A DNA stretch of 64,000 nt from the NCBI RefSeq assembly GCF_900089605.1, contig NZ_LT594324.1, forward strand, positions 3,038,001-3,102,000, given 5' to 3'. Shown here piece by piece: positions 28,827 through 36,585 of this stretch. The notes under the pieces are model-generated. The model did not search any database. It was given only the letters and a program-made list of their open reading frames with translations, and was not told where the DNA came from. Source of the DNA: Micromonospora narathiwatensis (GTDB lineage: Bacteria > Actinomycetota > Actinomycetes > Mycobacteriales > Micromonosporaceae). Position 1 is the first letter of the stretch, and the number at the start of each line of letters is the position of its first letter. The position numbers and the translations under genes were made by a program.

Positions 28827-31477
28827 GGCGCGTGGAGCGGGAACTGTTCGTCAAGAGCACCCTGCGCCGGCGGCGGGAGCTGGCGGAGGGTGGCACCGGT
28901 GACCTGTTCGAGCTGGTGAAGGCGGGTCCGGCCACGCTGGTCGCGGCGGCGCTGGAGGGGATGCCCGAGCCGCGCCGCCGGGAGATCGGCGTCGCGCTGA
29001 CCGACTGGTTCCGGCGGCAGGACGAGTCGACCTGGTGGTCGAGGGGCGCGAGCACCGCCCTGGCGGTCGCCGTGGTCGGCTGCCTGCCCACCGCCGCCCA
29101 GGCCGCGGCGATCCTCGGCCGCAGCTCGGTCGAGCCGGACGGCGAGCGGGCGGCGGGGCGGGTGTCCGGCGTCGCGGCCGAGCGCGGCGTCACCTGGCTC
29201 GGCGACCTGGGCCACCGGCTGGCCGCCAAGCTCAGCCGGCAGGCGTCGATCGAGCGGTGGCGCTTCGTCGCGGCGCTGCTGCGCGACGCCGGGGCGCCAC
29301 CGCCGACCGACGACACATCCGTGCAGCTCTGGCTGAACTCGGTGGCGTTCCCGGACCACCGCAGCGGACGATCCGTGCCGCTGGTCGACCGGCTGCGGGC
29401 GGACCCGTTCCGGTCGGTCATGCTGCCCCGGCTGTTCGAGGTGGACGGCCTCGGCACGACCATGATGTTCGACGAGGTCGTCACCACCTGGGAGGAGCGG
29501 CGGCGGAACGTCCTGCCGGCCGCGCTGGCGCAGCTGGCCGCCGAGGGCGTGCTCGACCGGGCGATGCTGATCGACCGTTCGATCGGCCGGCTGCTGCGCG
29601 GCGACCGGCCCGCCGCGCTACGCGCCTTCACCGTCCTGCTCGACCTGCTGCGGCCCACCACCGCGGAGGTCGCCGCCCGCTCCAGCGACTACCTGCGCCT
29701 GCTCACCGACGCGCCGGCACCGGTCGCCACGACGGCCCAGAAGGCACTGCGGGAACTGCCCGACCTGGCCCTGGAGTCGCTCCTCGACGCCTCCCGCGAG
29801 GTGCTGTACCGGCCGGACAAGGCCCTGGTGAAGGCACAGCTGACCTGGCTCGACCGGCTGGCCCGGCGGCACCGGGACCGGGCCACCGAGATCGCCGGGG
29901 TGATCGCGGTCGCCGGCACGCACCCCGCCGTCGAGCTGCGGGACCGGGCGGTCACCCTGGCCGCCCGGCACGGCCTCGACCCGGCGGCGGCCGATCCCGG
30001 CCCGGCGGTGGCCGCGCCACGCGGCGACGACCTCCCGGCGCCCGCGCCGCCCGCGCCGGCGCCGGCCCCGATCGCCGACGTGGACGAGCTGGCGGAGGAG
30101 GTCGCCGCCCTGCTGGGTACGCCGTCGCAGGGCACGCCGCTGGACCGCGTCCTCGACGGGCTGGTCCGGCTCGCCGCGGCCGACGCCAGCCGGGTGCACG
30201 CCGCCCTGGCGCCGGTCATCGAGCGCCGGCACTGGTCGTGGGGCAACGAGCACCGCTGGGAACCGCTGTGCCTGTGCGAGGTGGTGGTGGACGTGCTCAG
30301 GACGCCCGGCGCCGACCACCAGCCCCGGCGGCGCAGCCGGTGGGAGTCGTTGCTCGCCGCCGTCCGCCGTACCGACCGGCCCTCGTCGGCCCTGGTCGCC
30401 ACCGATCCCCGGGTACCGCCGGTGCACCGCCTGCTGCGGGCCCGGCTCGCCGAGATCGGCGTACACGTCGGCGGGCCCGGCAGCCCGGGGCTGCTCGCCA
30501 CTCCGACGTCGGCCAACGGCCTGCTCGACCCGTTGGCGCTGCTGGAGCGGCTGGCCGCGCTGGGCGACCGGGCTCCCGGGTTCTGGGACCTCACGCAGGC
30601 CCTGCTGCGGCTGCCCGCCGAGTCCGACGAGGCGGTCGCCGACAAGGCCGCCGCGCTGGGCACGCCGGCCGGGGACCGGCTCGCCGGATGTTTGCGCGGC
30701 GGCGGGCTGCCGCAGCCGGTGGCGCGGGTCACCACGGTCACCCGCCGGGCCCGCAAATCGGCGTACGACTGGGAGTTCGCGCAGCTCGCGGAGCGGCGGC
30801 TGCTGGTCGAGCTGCGCCCGCCCGACGGGTACGACGACCCGTTCCGGCTGCTCACCGCCGACCCGGCGCCGATCGGCGTCGAGTACGGCGGCTGGCTCAA
30901 CCTGTGGCCGTCCACCCTGCCCGGGCACCGCGGTGTCGTGGCCGCGTCAGTCCTGCCGGCGGTGGCCGCGAGCGCGGACATGGATCAGAAGGGCGGTGCC
31001 GCCGTACTGCCGCTGCTGGCCGAGTGCGCCGGTTCGGGCGGAACGGCGCTGGACCTGGCCGTGGCGTACGGGCTCGGCGCCCGGCACGGCGCGGACCGGG
31101 TCGCTGCCCTGGACGCCCTGCTCACGCTGGCCGGGGCCGGGCAGTTCGACCCGACCGGCACGGGGCGGCGGCTCGGGGAACTGGTCACCGCCGGGACGGT
31201 GAAGCCGACCCGGGTGGGCGAACCGTTGCGCGACGCGGCCCTGGCGGGGGCGCCGCTGACCGTGTGGCGGCTGCTGGCCGCCGCGCTGCCGGCGCTGCTG
31301 GCCGCGCCGAGCCCGGTGCGCGGCCTGCCCGACCTGCTGACCCTGGCCAGCGAGACGGCGGCCGCCACCGGCGTGCGAATCGAGGTTCCCGGTCTGGCCG
31401 ACGTCGCCGCGCGCGGCGGGTCGGGCCGGCTGGTCACCGAGGCCCGTCGGCTGCACCGCGCGCTCGCCGCGGCCTGA
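28823..31477 (+). CDS. DUF6493-family helical repeat protein
   Basis: An 884-residue protein composed mainly of alpha-helical, HEAT-like repeats with no membrane segments and no nucleotide-binding motif. A Pro/Ala-rich hinge near residues 400-415 divides it into two halves. It is the type annotated DUF6493 that accompanies SWIM proteins. Translation is coupled to the SWIM gene through a GTGA overlap, so the two very likely form one complex or pathway. Related gene neighbourhoods in other actinobacteria often also carry MoxR-type ATPases and VWA proteins; none is present here. Function is unknown. It ends at a strong hairpin that faces the zinc-ribbon gene. Confidence 0.75.
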   Translation: MRRVERELFVKSTLRRRRELAEGGTGDLFELVKAGPATLVAAALEGMPEPRRREIGVALTDWFRRQDESTWWSRGASTALAVAVVGCLPTAAQAAAILGRSSVEPDGERAAGRVSGVAAERGVTWLGDLGHRLAAKLSRQASIERWRFVAALLRDAGAPPPTDDTSVQLWLNSVAFPDHRSGRSVPLVDRLRADPFRSVMLPRLFEVDGLGTTMMFDEVVTTWEERRRNVLPAALAQLAAEGVLDRAMLIDRSIGRLLRGDRPAALRAFTVLLDLLRPTTAEVAARSSDYLRLLTDAPAPVATTAQKALRELPDLALESLLDASREVLYRPDKALVKAQLTWLDRLARRHRDRATEIAGVIAVAGTHPAVELRDRAVTLAARHGLDPAAADPGPAVAAPRGDDLPAPAPPAPAPAPIADVDELAEEVAALLGTPSQGTPLDRVLDGLVRLAAADASRVHAALAPVIERRHWSWGNEHRWEPLCLCEVVVDVLRTPGADHQPRRRSRWESLLAAVRRTDRPSSALVATDPRVPPVHRLLRARLAEIGVHVGGPGSPGLLATPTSANGLLDPLALLERLAALGDRAPGFWDLTQALLRLPAESDEAVADKAAALGTPAGDRLAGCLRGGGLPQPVARVTTVTRRARKSAYDWEFAQLAERRLLVELRPPDGYDDPFRLLTADPAPIGVEYGGWLNLWPSTLPGHRGVVAASVLPAVAASADMDQKGGAAVLPLLAECAGSGGTALDLAVAYGLGARHGADRVAALDALLTLAGAGQFDPTGTGRRLGELVTAGTVKPTRVGEPLRDAALAGAPLTVWRLLAAALPALLAAPSPVRGLPDLLTLASETAAATGVRIEVPGLADVAARGGSGRLVTEARRLHRALAAA

Positions 31478-31494
31478 CCGGGTGGACACGGCAC

Positions 31495-31533
31495 GGGCGG
31501 GGTGCGGGAGTTGTCGCCCGCCGCACCCCGCCC
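31495..31533. terminator. Bidirectional hairpin terminator
   Basis: Perfect 13-bp arms GGGCGGGGTGCGG (31495-31507) and its complement (31521-31533) with a 13-nt loop, between the converging DUF6493 and zinc-ribbon genes. Confidence 0.8.
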
Positions 31534-31544
31534 GGTCGCCCGGC

Positions 31545-32636
31545 TCAGCGGTTCATCAGGTACGCCACCACGATCGCCGCGACCACCGCCAGCGCGGCCA
31601 GCACCGCGGCCGTGATCTTGGCGGCGCTGTACGGACGCTCGCCGATCACCTCGCCGGTCCGGGCGTTGACCAGGACCTGGTACGACCGGCCGGCGTGCAG
31701 GTACGCGGCGATCCACACCGGCAGCAGAAGCAGTTTGTAGGTCACGCCCGAGTAGGTGGTGCGAACGGAGCTGACCCGCTGCTCGTCGCCGCCGATGTCC
31801 TTCCGGCAGTCCCGCTCGATGACCGGCGCCATCCGGGCCTTCGCCCCGGTCAGCCCCGCCTCGGGCTCGGTGTCGTACCGCAGCGCGTGATACCCGGCCA
31901 GGTAGTCCCCGTGGTACGCGACCGCCTGCGTCAGCGGCCACGGGGTCAGCTGGTCCAGCTTCTTCTCCGGCAGGTACGTCGTGGCGGGCACCAGCACGTC
32001 GTCGAAGTCCCGCCGGACGGTGCCGCTCGCCGGGTACCACCGGGTGTGCCGCACCTGCCGGGTGCGGGTCTCCTGCTTGCCGTCCACCGTCACCGTGTAG
32101 GTCTCGGTGACGTAGTAGTACTCGCCGCGCTGGCCCCGGTAGTCCGAGACGGTCCGCGCGTCGAACGTCCAGTGCGGCAGGTAGGTGCCCTTGAGCGTCT
32201 CCGCCGCGCTGACCTTCTTCAGGCTGTTCGGCGCGAACCAGCGGCTGCGGCACCATTTGCCCAGGGCGGTGCGCACACCCGACTGGTCGACCGCGAACGG
32301 CAGCACCGCCTCCGGCGCGATCAGCTCGCCCGCGGTGGCGTCCGCCACCAGCGGTGTGGCGCAGAACTGGCAGCGCTGGGCGAGTGCGTTGCTCTCGGTC
32401 CGGGCGCCGCAGCCCGGGCACACGAACGTGTACGCCCCGACGCTGGCCGCCGGCTTGCGCGGCAGCGTGGCCAGTTCGGTGTACGGGTGCTCCCGCACCT
32501 CCCGGCCGGCCCCGGCGATCTGCTGCTGGTGCCCGCAGTAAGGGCAGCGCAGCACCGCCGTGCCCGGTGAGTACTCCACCCGGGCGCCGCAGCCCCCGCA
32601 CTGGTACGACGGCGGGGAGACGGCCGTGTCGCTCAT
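31545..32636 (-). CDS. Zinc-ribbon membrane protein (TFIIB-type zinc-finger family)
   Basis: A 363-residue protein. There are two four-cysteine zinc ribbons, CGGCGARVEY...CPYCGH near residues 13-37 and CPGCGARTES...CQFC near 73-95. A large beta-rich middle domain follows, with WTFDARTVSDYRGQRGEYYY near 165-185. A single membrane helix lies at the C-terminus (~337-358), ending YLMNR. The ATG follows GGAGGAC. It lies directly downstream of the SPFH/GYF gene on the same strand (gap ~50 bp). This protein pair is a recurrent actinobacterial arrangement. It is probably a membrane-tethered adaptor of the SPFH protein, a role inferred from neighbourhood only. Confidence 0.82.
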   Translation of the reverse strand: MSDTAVSPPSYQCGGCGARVEYSPGTAVLRCPYCGHQQQIAGAGREVREHPYTELATLPRKPAASVGAYTFVCPGCGARTESNALAQRCQFCATPLVADATAGELIAPEAVLPFAVDQSGVRTALGKWCRSRWFAPNSLKKVSAAETLKGTYLPHWTFDARTVSDYRGQRGEYYYVTETYTVTVDGKQETRTRQVRHTRWYPASGTVRRDFDDVLVPATTYLPEKKLDQLTPWPLTQAVAYHGDYLAGYHALRYDTEPEAGLTGAKARMAPVIERDCRKDIGGDEQRVSSVRTTYSGVTYKLLLLPVWIAAYLHAGRSYQVLVNARTGEVIGERPYSAAKITAAVLAALAVVAAIVVAYLMNR

Positions 32637-32685
32637 CGCGGCGTCCTCCCGCTGGAGCGCCACCGCCCGCTCCCGTACCGCGCGC

Positions 32686-33792
32686 TCATTGCGGCGGCAG
32701 CGGCGGCGGGACGCTGGCCAGCACCGACGCCAGCTCCGGCACCTGTGCGGCCGGCTGCCACTGCGCCATGCCGGCCCGCCAGACCAGCGTGTCCGGGCCC
32801 AGCGTGCCCGCGCCCACCTGCTCGGCCAGCCCACCGAGGTCGTACGGGCCCTGCCGCTGCCCGGCGACGCCGACGTACCACTGCGTCTGGTTCGGCAGCG
32901 GCGGCGGCTCGGCGGCGCCGGACGGCTGCGTCCCCGCGCCCGCCATCGACCTGGCCACCTGCTGGCCCGCGGCCATGCCCATGCCCAGCCCGATGCCGGC
33001 GCCCGCGCCGCCGCCCGGGTTCTTCGCCGCCTCCTCCAGCGCGGTGGCCGCCTGGTAGCGGGTGAACCGGTCGAGGTCCCCGACCGCGCCCATGCTGGTC
33101 CGCTTGTCCAGCGCCTGCTCCACCTCGGGTGGCACCGAGACGTTCTCGATCACGAACTTGGGGATCGCGATGCCGACCTCGGCCAGTTCCTCGGTCAGCA
33201 CGGCGGCCAGCCGCCGGCCGATCGCGTCCTGGTGCGCCGCCAGGTCCAGCAGCGGCACCCCCGCGGTGGCCAGCGCGCCGCCGAGCCGCCCCACGATGAG
33301 CTGGCGCAGGTATTCCTGCACCTCCTCGGTGCGGAACTGCGGATCCGTGCCGACCAGCTCCCGCAGGAGCCGCTGCGCGTCCACCACCCGCGCCGCGTAG
33401 GCGCCGAACGCCCGTACCCGGACCACGCCGAACTCGGCGTCGCGCAGGATCACCGGGTTCTGGGTGCCCCACTTCATGTCGGTGAACTGCCGGGTGTTGA
33501 CGAAGTACACCTCGGCCTTGAACGGCGAGTTGAAGCCGTACTTCCAGCCCTTGAGGGTGGACAGGATGGGCAGGTTCCGGGTCTCCAGCGTGTACGTGCC
33601 GGGCCCGAACGCGTCGGCGATCTGCCCCTCGTTGACGAACACCGCCGTCTGGGACTCGCGGACGACCAGTTGGGCGCCCATCTTGATCTCGTTCTGGTAC
33701 CGGGGGAAACGCCAGACGATCGTGTCCCGGCTGTCGTCCAGCCACTCCACGATGTCGACGAACTCGCCCCGGAGCTTGTCCATCAGCCCCAC
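32686..33792 (-). CDS. SPFH-domain protein with C-terminal GYF_2 domain
   Basis: A 368-residue protein lacking a membrane helix. An SPFH-like domain fills residues ~20-240 (YQNEIKMGAQLVVRESQTAV, FVNTRQFTDMKWG). A Gly/Met-rich hinge near 265-285 (GIGLGMGMAAGQQ) and a GYF_2 domain at ~305-350 (WYVGVAGQRQGPYDLGGLAE) follow. Such proteins are sometimes called virion core-like or YdjI-type SPFH proteins. The GTG at 33792 is preceded by GGAGGGGG; an internal ATG at 33783 is a weaker alternative. This is the second SPFH system in the window and is not a close relative of the flotillin at 15891. Confidence 0.85.
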   Translation of the reverse strand: MGLMDKLRGEFVDIVEWLDDSRDTIVWRFPRYQNEIKMGAQLVVRESQTAVFVNEGQIADAFGPGTYTLETRNLPILSTLKGWKYGFNSPFKAEVYFVNTRQFTDMKWGTQNPVILRDAEFGVVRVRAFGAYAARVVDAQRLLRELVGTDPQFRTEEVQEYLRQLIVGRLGGALATAGVPLLDLAAHQDAIGRRLAAVLTEELAEVGIAIPKFVIENVSVPPEVEQALDKRTSMGAVGDLDRFTRYQAATALEEAAKNPGGGAGAGIGLGMGMAAGQQVARSMAGAGTQPSGAAEPPPLPNQTQWYVGVAGQRQGPYDLGGLAEQVGAGTLGPDTLVWRAGMAQWQPAAQVPELASVLASVPPPLPPQ

Positions 33793-33902
33793 CGCGTCCC
33801 CCTCCCCTTCGCCGCCGAGATCACCGGCGTCGCGGCGACGATAACAAGTGCCGACAAGCCGTGGTCACGCGCCGATCGGTCCGGGGAGGCAGAAGCCCGC
33901 GG

Positions 33903-33928
33903 ACACCCCGCCGCCGGCCGCGGGGTGT
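33903..33928 (-). terminator. Terminator after the GNAT gene
   Basis: Perfect 9-bp arms ACACCCCGC (33903-33911) and GCGGGGTGT (33920-33928) with an 8-nt loop, 14 bp past the GNAT stop. Confidence 0.6.
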
Positions 33929-33942
33929 GCCGGTGGCCGGCG

Positions 33943-34791
33943 TCAGGCGAGTGCGGGCGAGGGTACGGAGCGGCGGGCGTCCAGCAGGTCGACGTGGGTG
34001 GCCATGTACACGTCCAGGTCCACCGGGCGCCATCCGGCCGCGAGCAACGGGCGGACGGCGGGGTGCGGGGCCGGCAGGCACACCCGTGCGCGGCCGTCGG
34101 TGCTGTCGAGCGCGGCGAGCACCGCCAGCACGCTGTCCGCGGCCTGGGCGTCCGGCAGACTCGGGTCCAGGGCCAGGTGCACCAGGCCGAAGCCGGCGCC
34201 CTCCCCCGCCGCGGTGCCGGCGGCCCTCGGCCGGCCGCCCAGGGCCGCGACCAGGGACCGGCCGTTCGGCCGCCGGCTCCAGGCGTGGTGGTCGGCGGCG
34301 CGGTCCAGGCCCGTCCAGCCCGCCTCGACCGTGCCGACCACATCCGGCGACGCCGGCTCGACGGTCCACCCGGCAGGCGGGCGTACGCCGCGGATGTCAC
34401 CGGTCAGGTACAGCAGCGGCCACCACGCGTCCAGACCGACGCTCGTGTAGAGCGGCAGCGCGTGCGGGTGCTGGCTGCTGAACGTCAGCCGGGGCGTACT
34501 CGGGTCGGGCCACAGCTCGGCGAGCAGCGCCCTGCCGTGGCCGCGACCGTGCTGTGCCGGGTCGACGAAGAGGTCGCACAGCATCGAGACCGTGCCGGCC
34601 CGGCCGGCGATGACCCGGGTCGCACCGAAGCCGACGGTCCGGTCGTCGTCCGTCGCGACGGCGACCCGTCCGTGCCGCAGCAGATGCCCGATGTACGCGG
34701 GGTCGGCCCCGGTCCATTCGCCGCGCTGGCCCGTCGCCTCGGCGACGCGTGCGATGGCGGCGAGATCAGCGACGGTGGCGCCACGAATCAT
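33943..34791 (-). CDS. GNAT-family N-acetyltransferase
   Basis: A 282-residue soluble protein. The N-terminal GNAT domain (~1-135) shows the acetyl-CoA binding pattern DLFVDPAQHGRGHGRALLAE (~71-90). A second, degenerate GNAT-like half follows (~140-270). Two-lobed GNAT proteins of this size act on small molecules or proteins; the substrate is unknown. The ATG start has no strong ribosome site. It lies alone between the SPFH unit and the LacI gene on the same strand. Confidence 0.85.
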   Translation of the reverse strand: MIRGATVADLAAIARVAEATGQRGEWTGADPAYIGHLLRHGRVAVATDDDRTVGFGATRVIAGRAGTVSMLCDLFVDPAQHGRGHGRALLAELWPDPSTPRLTFSSQHPHALPLYTSVGLDAWWPLLYLTGDIRGVRPPAGWTVEPASPDVVGTVEAGWTGLDRAADHHAWSRRPNGRSLVAALGGRPRAAGTAAGEGAGFGLVHLALDPSLPDAQAADSVLAVLAALDSTDGRARVCLPAPHPAVRPLLAAGWRPVDLDVYMATHVDLLDARRSVPSPALA

Positions 34792-34907
34792 CCGGTCACG
34801 CCCGCGGGCAGTTCGTCGTCATCCGCCACATCATGCCCGCTCGATCCGCGGCGCTGCCGACCGCTCCCGGCAGCGGCCACCCGCCCGCCCGACCCCGGCC
34901 GCGTCAC

Positions 34908-35936
34908 TCAGCCGACGGGCACGGTCGACTCGCGCATCACGAGGCGGCCCGGGAACTCCTCCGACGGCAGGGAGACGCCGTCGATGGCCGCGAAGAGCCG
35001 TTGGCCGGCGATGGTGCCGAGGCGTTGGAGGTTCATGTCGATGCTGGTCAGACGCGGACGGGAGTGCGCGGCGATGGCTTCCCAGTTGTCGAAGCCGAGG
35101 ACGGAGATGCTGCCCGGCACGTCGCGGCCGAGGTCACGCAGTGTCTCCAGGACGCCGCGGGCGATCTGGTCGCTGCCGCAGAAGATCCCGTCGACCTCGG
35201 GATGCTGCCCGACGACCATACGCGCCGCGGCCCGTCCCCAGGACTCGTCCCACGACCCGAAGTACGGCCGGTCGCCGACCAGGCTCAGGTCGGCGGCGGC
35301 GAGCGCCGCGGTCGCGCCCTCGACCCGGTCCCGGGCCGCCTGGAAGCTGGCCTCTCCGGTGATGTGGGCGATGTTGCGCCGGCCGCAGGCCAGCAGGTGG
35401 TCGACGGCGAGCCGGCCACCGCCCACGTTGTCGACCGTGATCGAGATGTCGTCCGGATCCGCGGAGGGGGCGTACGCGTACACGACCGGCACCGGGATGT
35501 TGCCGGTCAGCGGCGGGCGGGCGTCGGTGCGGGATCCCACCACGATCAGGCCGTCCACCCGCCTGGACAGCAGCGCCCGGACGTGATGCATCTCCCGGAT
35601 CGCGTCGCCGCGCGCGTCGCACAGGAAGACCGAGATCTGGCCCGCCCCGAAGGCGTCCTCCGCGCCCATGAGGATGGGAATCGAGAAGCGCCCCTCCAGG
35701 TCGCTGGTCAGCAGGCCGACGGTGCCGGTGCGGCCGCTGAGCAGTCCGCGGGCGAGGGCGTTCGGCGCGAAGGACAGCACCTCCGCGGCCTCCAGCACGC
35801 GTACCCTCGTGGCCGCCTTCACCTCCGCACGCCCGTTGATGGCCTTGGACGCGGTGGCGACCGACACCCCGGCGAGCTTGGCGACGTCGGTGAGCGTGGG
35901 CGCGCGGTTGCCGGGGATCTCGCGCTCACTGGTCAT
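34908..35936 (-). CDS. LacI-family transcription regulator
   Basis: A 342-residue regulator. The LacI helix-turn-helix and hinge are at residues ~14-65 (TLTDVAKLAGVSVATASKAI, then VLSFAPNALARGL), followed by the periplasmic-binding-like sugar sensor (~70-335). The ATG at 35936 follows GGAAGAGAG; a longer frame to 36014 starts with an unstructured tail and was rejected. It is divergent from the GH43 gene, and a palindrome with the central CG expected of LacI-type sites, TGTTAACGCTAACA, lies in the shared 649-bp region. The likely job is sugar-responsive repression of the GH43 gene and itself. The inducer is probably an arabinose- or xylose-containing oligosaccharide (inference from the neighbour). 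Confidence 0.93.
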   Translation of the reverse strand: MTSEREIPGNRAPTLTDVAKLAGVSVATASKAINGRAEVKAATRVRVLEAAEVLSFAPNALARGLLSGRTGTVGLLTSDLEGRFSIPILMGAEDAFGAGQISVFLCDARGDAIREMHHVRALLSRRVDGLIVVGSRTDARPPLTGNIPVPVVYAYAPSADPDDISITVDNVGGGRLAVDHLLACGRRNIAHITGEASFQAARDRVEGATAALAAADLSLVGDRPYFGSWDESWGRAAARMVVGQHPEVDGIFCGSDQIARGVLETLRDLGRDVPGSISVLGFDNWEAIAAHSRPRLTSIDMNLQRLGTIAGQRLFAAIDGVSLPSEEFPGRLVMRESTVPVG

Positions 35937-36031
35937 CTGCTGCTCTCTTCCGGCGGTCGGCACGGGTGCGGTGCGGGGCGGTGGGCCGCCGCTGGGGGTG
36001 TCTTGACCCGCCACTCCCTGCGGCAGTACAT

Positions 36032-36061
36032 TTCTTAAACCTTTTCGTCGATGTTTCAGAA
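36032..36061 (-). promoter_or_regulatory. Imperfect inverted repeat near the LacI gene
   Basis: TTCTTAAAC (36032-36040) and GTTTCAGAA (36053-36061) pair at eight of nine positions around a 12-nt centre that includes CCTTTTCG. On the minus strand the motif CGAAAAGGTTT (36037-36047) is embedded here. It could be an autoregulatory or secondary operator of the LacI gene. Confidence 0.4.
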
Positions 36062-36431
36062 CGGTTGCCGCCGGCCGACACCTCCGCTTGGCCCTCGATC
36101 GCGCTGAACACTACACCGAAGAGGACCCGCACCCCGCGCGCCAGGAAAGAGGTCGCGCCCCGCGCCCGAAACGCCCCTCGAAACGTCGACGAGCCGCCCC
36201 GACCGCGCCCAGCAGCCCCAGGGAGACCATGTGAAGATCCAGCAGGGCCTGCGGTGGCGACACGCAGCTGGGGAACCTCCGGTTCCGACGGGTGTCCGAT
36301 GAGACGTCGCCGCACGCGCCGCTCGGGAACGGCGACCCGGTCTCCGACGGCGACCCGCTGACCAAGGGGCTCCGCCGGCCACCCGGGTAGCCCGAGGATC
36401 CCGGCCGGCGGTCCGTCCGCGTACCGAAAAA

Positions 36432-36445
36432 TGTTAACGCTAACA
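36432..36445 (+). promoter_or_regulatory. LacI-type operator upstream of GH43
   Basis: TGTTAACGCTAACA is a near-perfect 14-bp palindrome (one mismatched pair) with the central CG typical of LacI-family sites. It lies about 140 bp before the GH43 start and about 500 bp before the regulator. It is the best candidate site for the divergently encoded LacI protein. Confidence 0.75.
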
Positions 36446-36474
36446 GCCCCTTCGGGCGGCCGTCGTGACGCTTC

Positions 36475-36488
36475 CGAAAACCTTTGCG
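36475..36488 (+). promoter_or_regulatory. CGAAAA-type motif before GH43
   Basis: CGAAAACCTTTGCG lies 98 bp before the GH43 start. It mirrors CGAAAAGGTTTAAG on the opposite strand near the LacI gene (36034-36047). Similar GAAA/TTTC motifs often precede actinobacterial glycoside hydrolase genes; binding is untested. Confidence 0.4.
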
Positions 36489-36585
36489 ATTTTTGATTCG
36501 TTCCAACCCCGACGAGAGGTGGTGGGGGCAGAGCCACCGGCTGCCGACACCGCTTCCCCATCCCAACAGTGAGGAGATCCGTACC

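Larger units (their letters stand above)
35937..36585. other. Divergent regulatory region between lacI-type and GH43 genes
   Basis: A 649-bp stretch with no supported gene. It holds the LacI-type palindrome at 36432-36445, an imperfect repeat at 36032-36061 and two mirrored CGAAAA-type motifs. It is more AT-rich near both ends, where the two promoters must lie. Confidence 0.6.

Noticed and set aside
34397..36382. Several alternative frames around the LacI gene, including one starting upstream at 36014
   Set aside because: They cover the operator region and lack domains; the LacI helix-turn-helix begins normally from ATG 35936.
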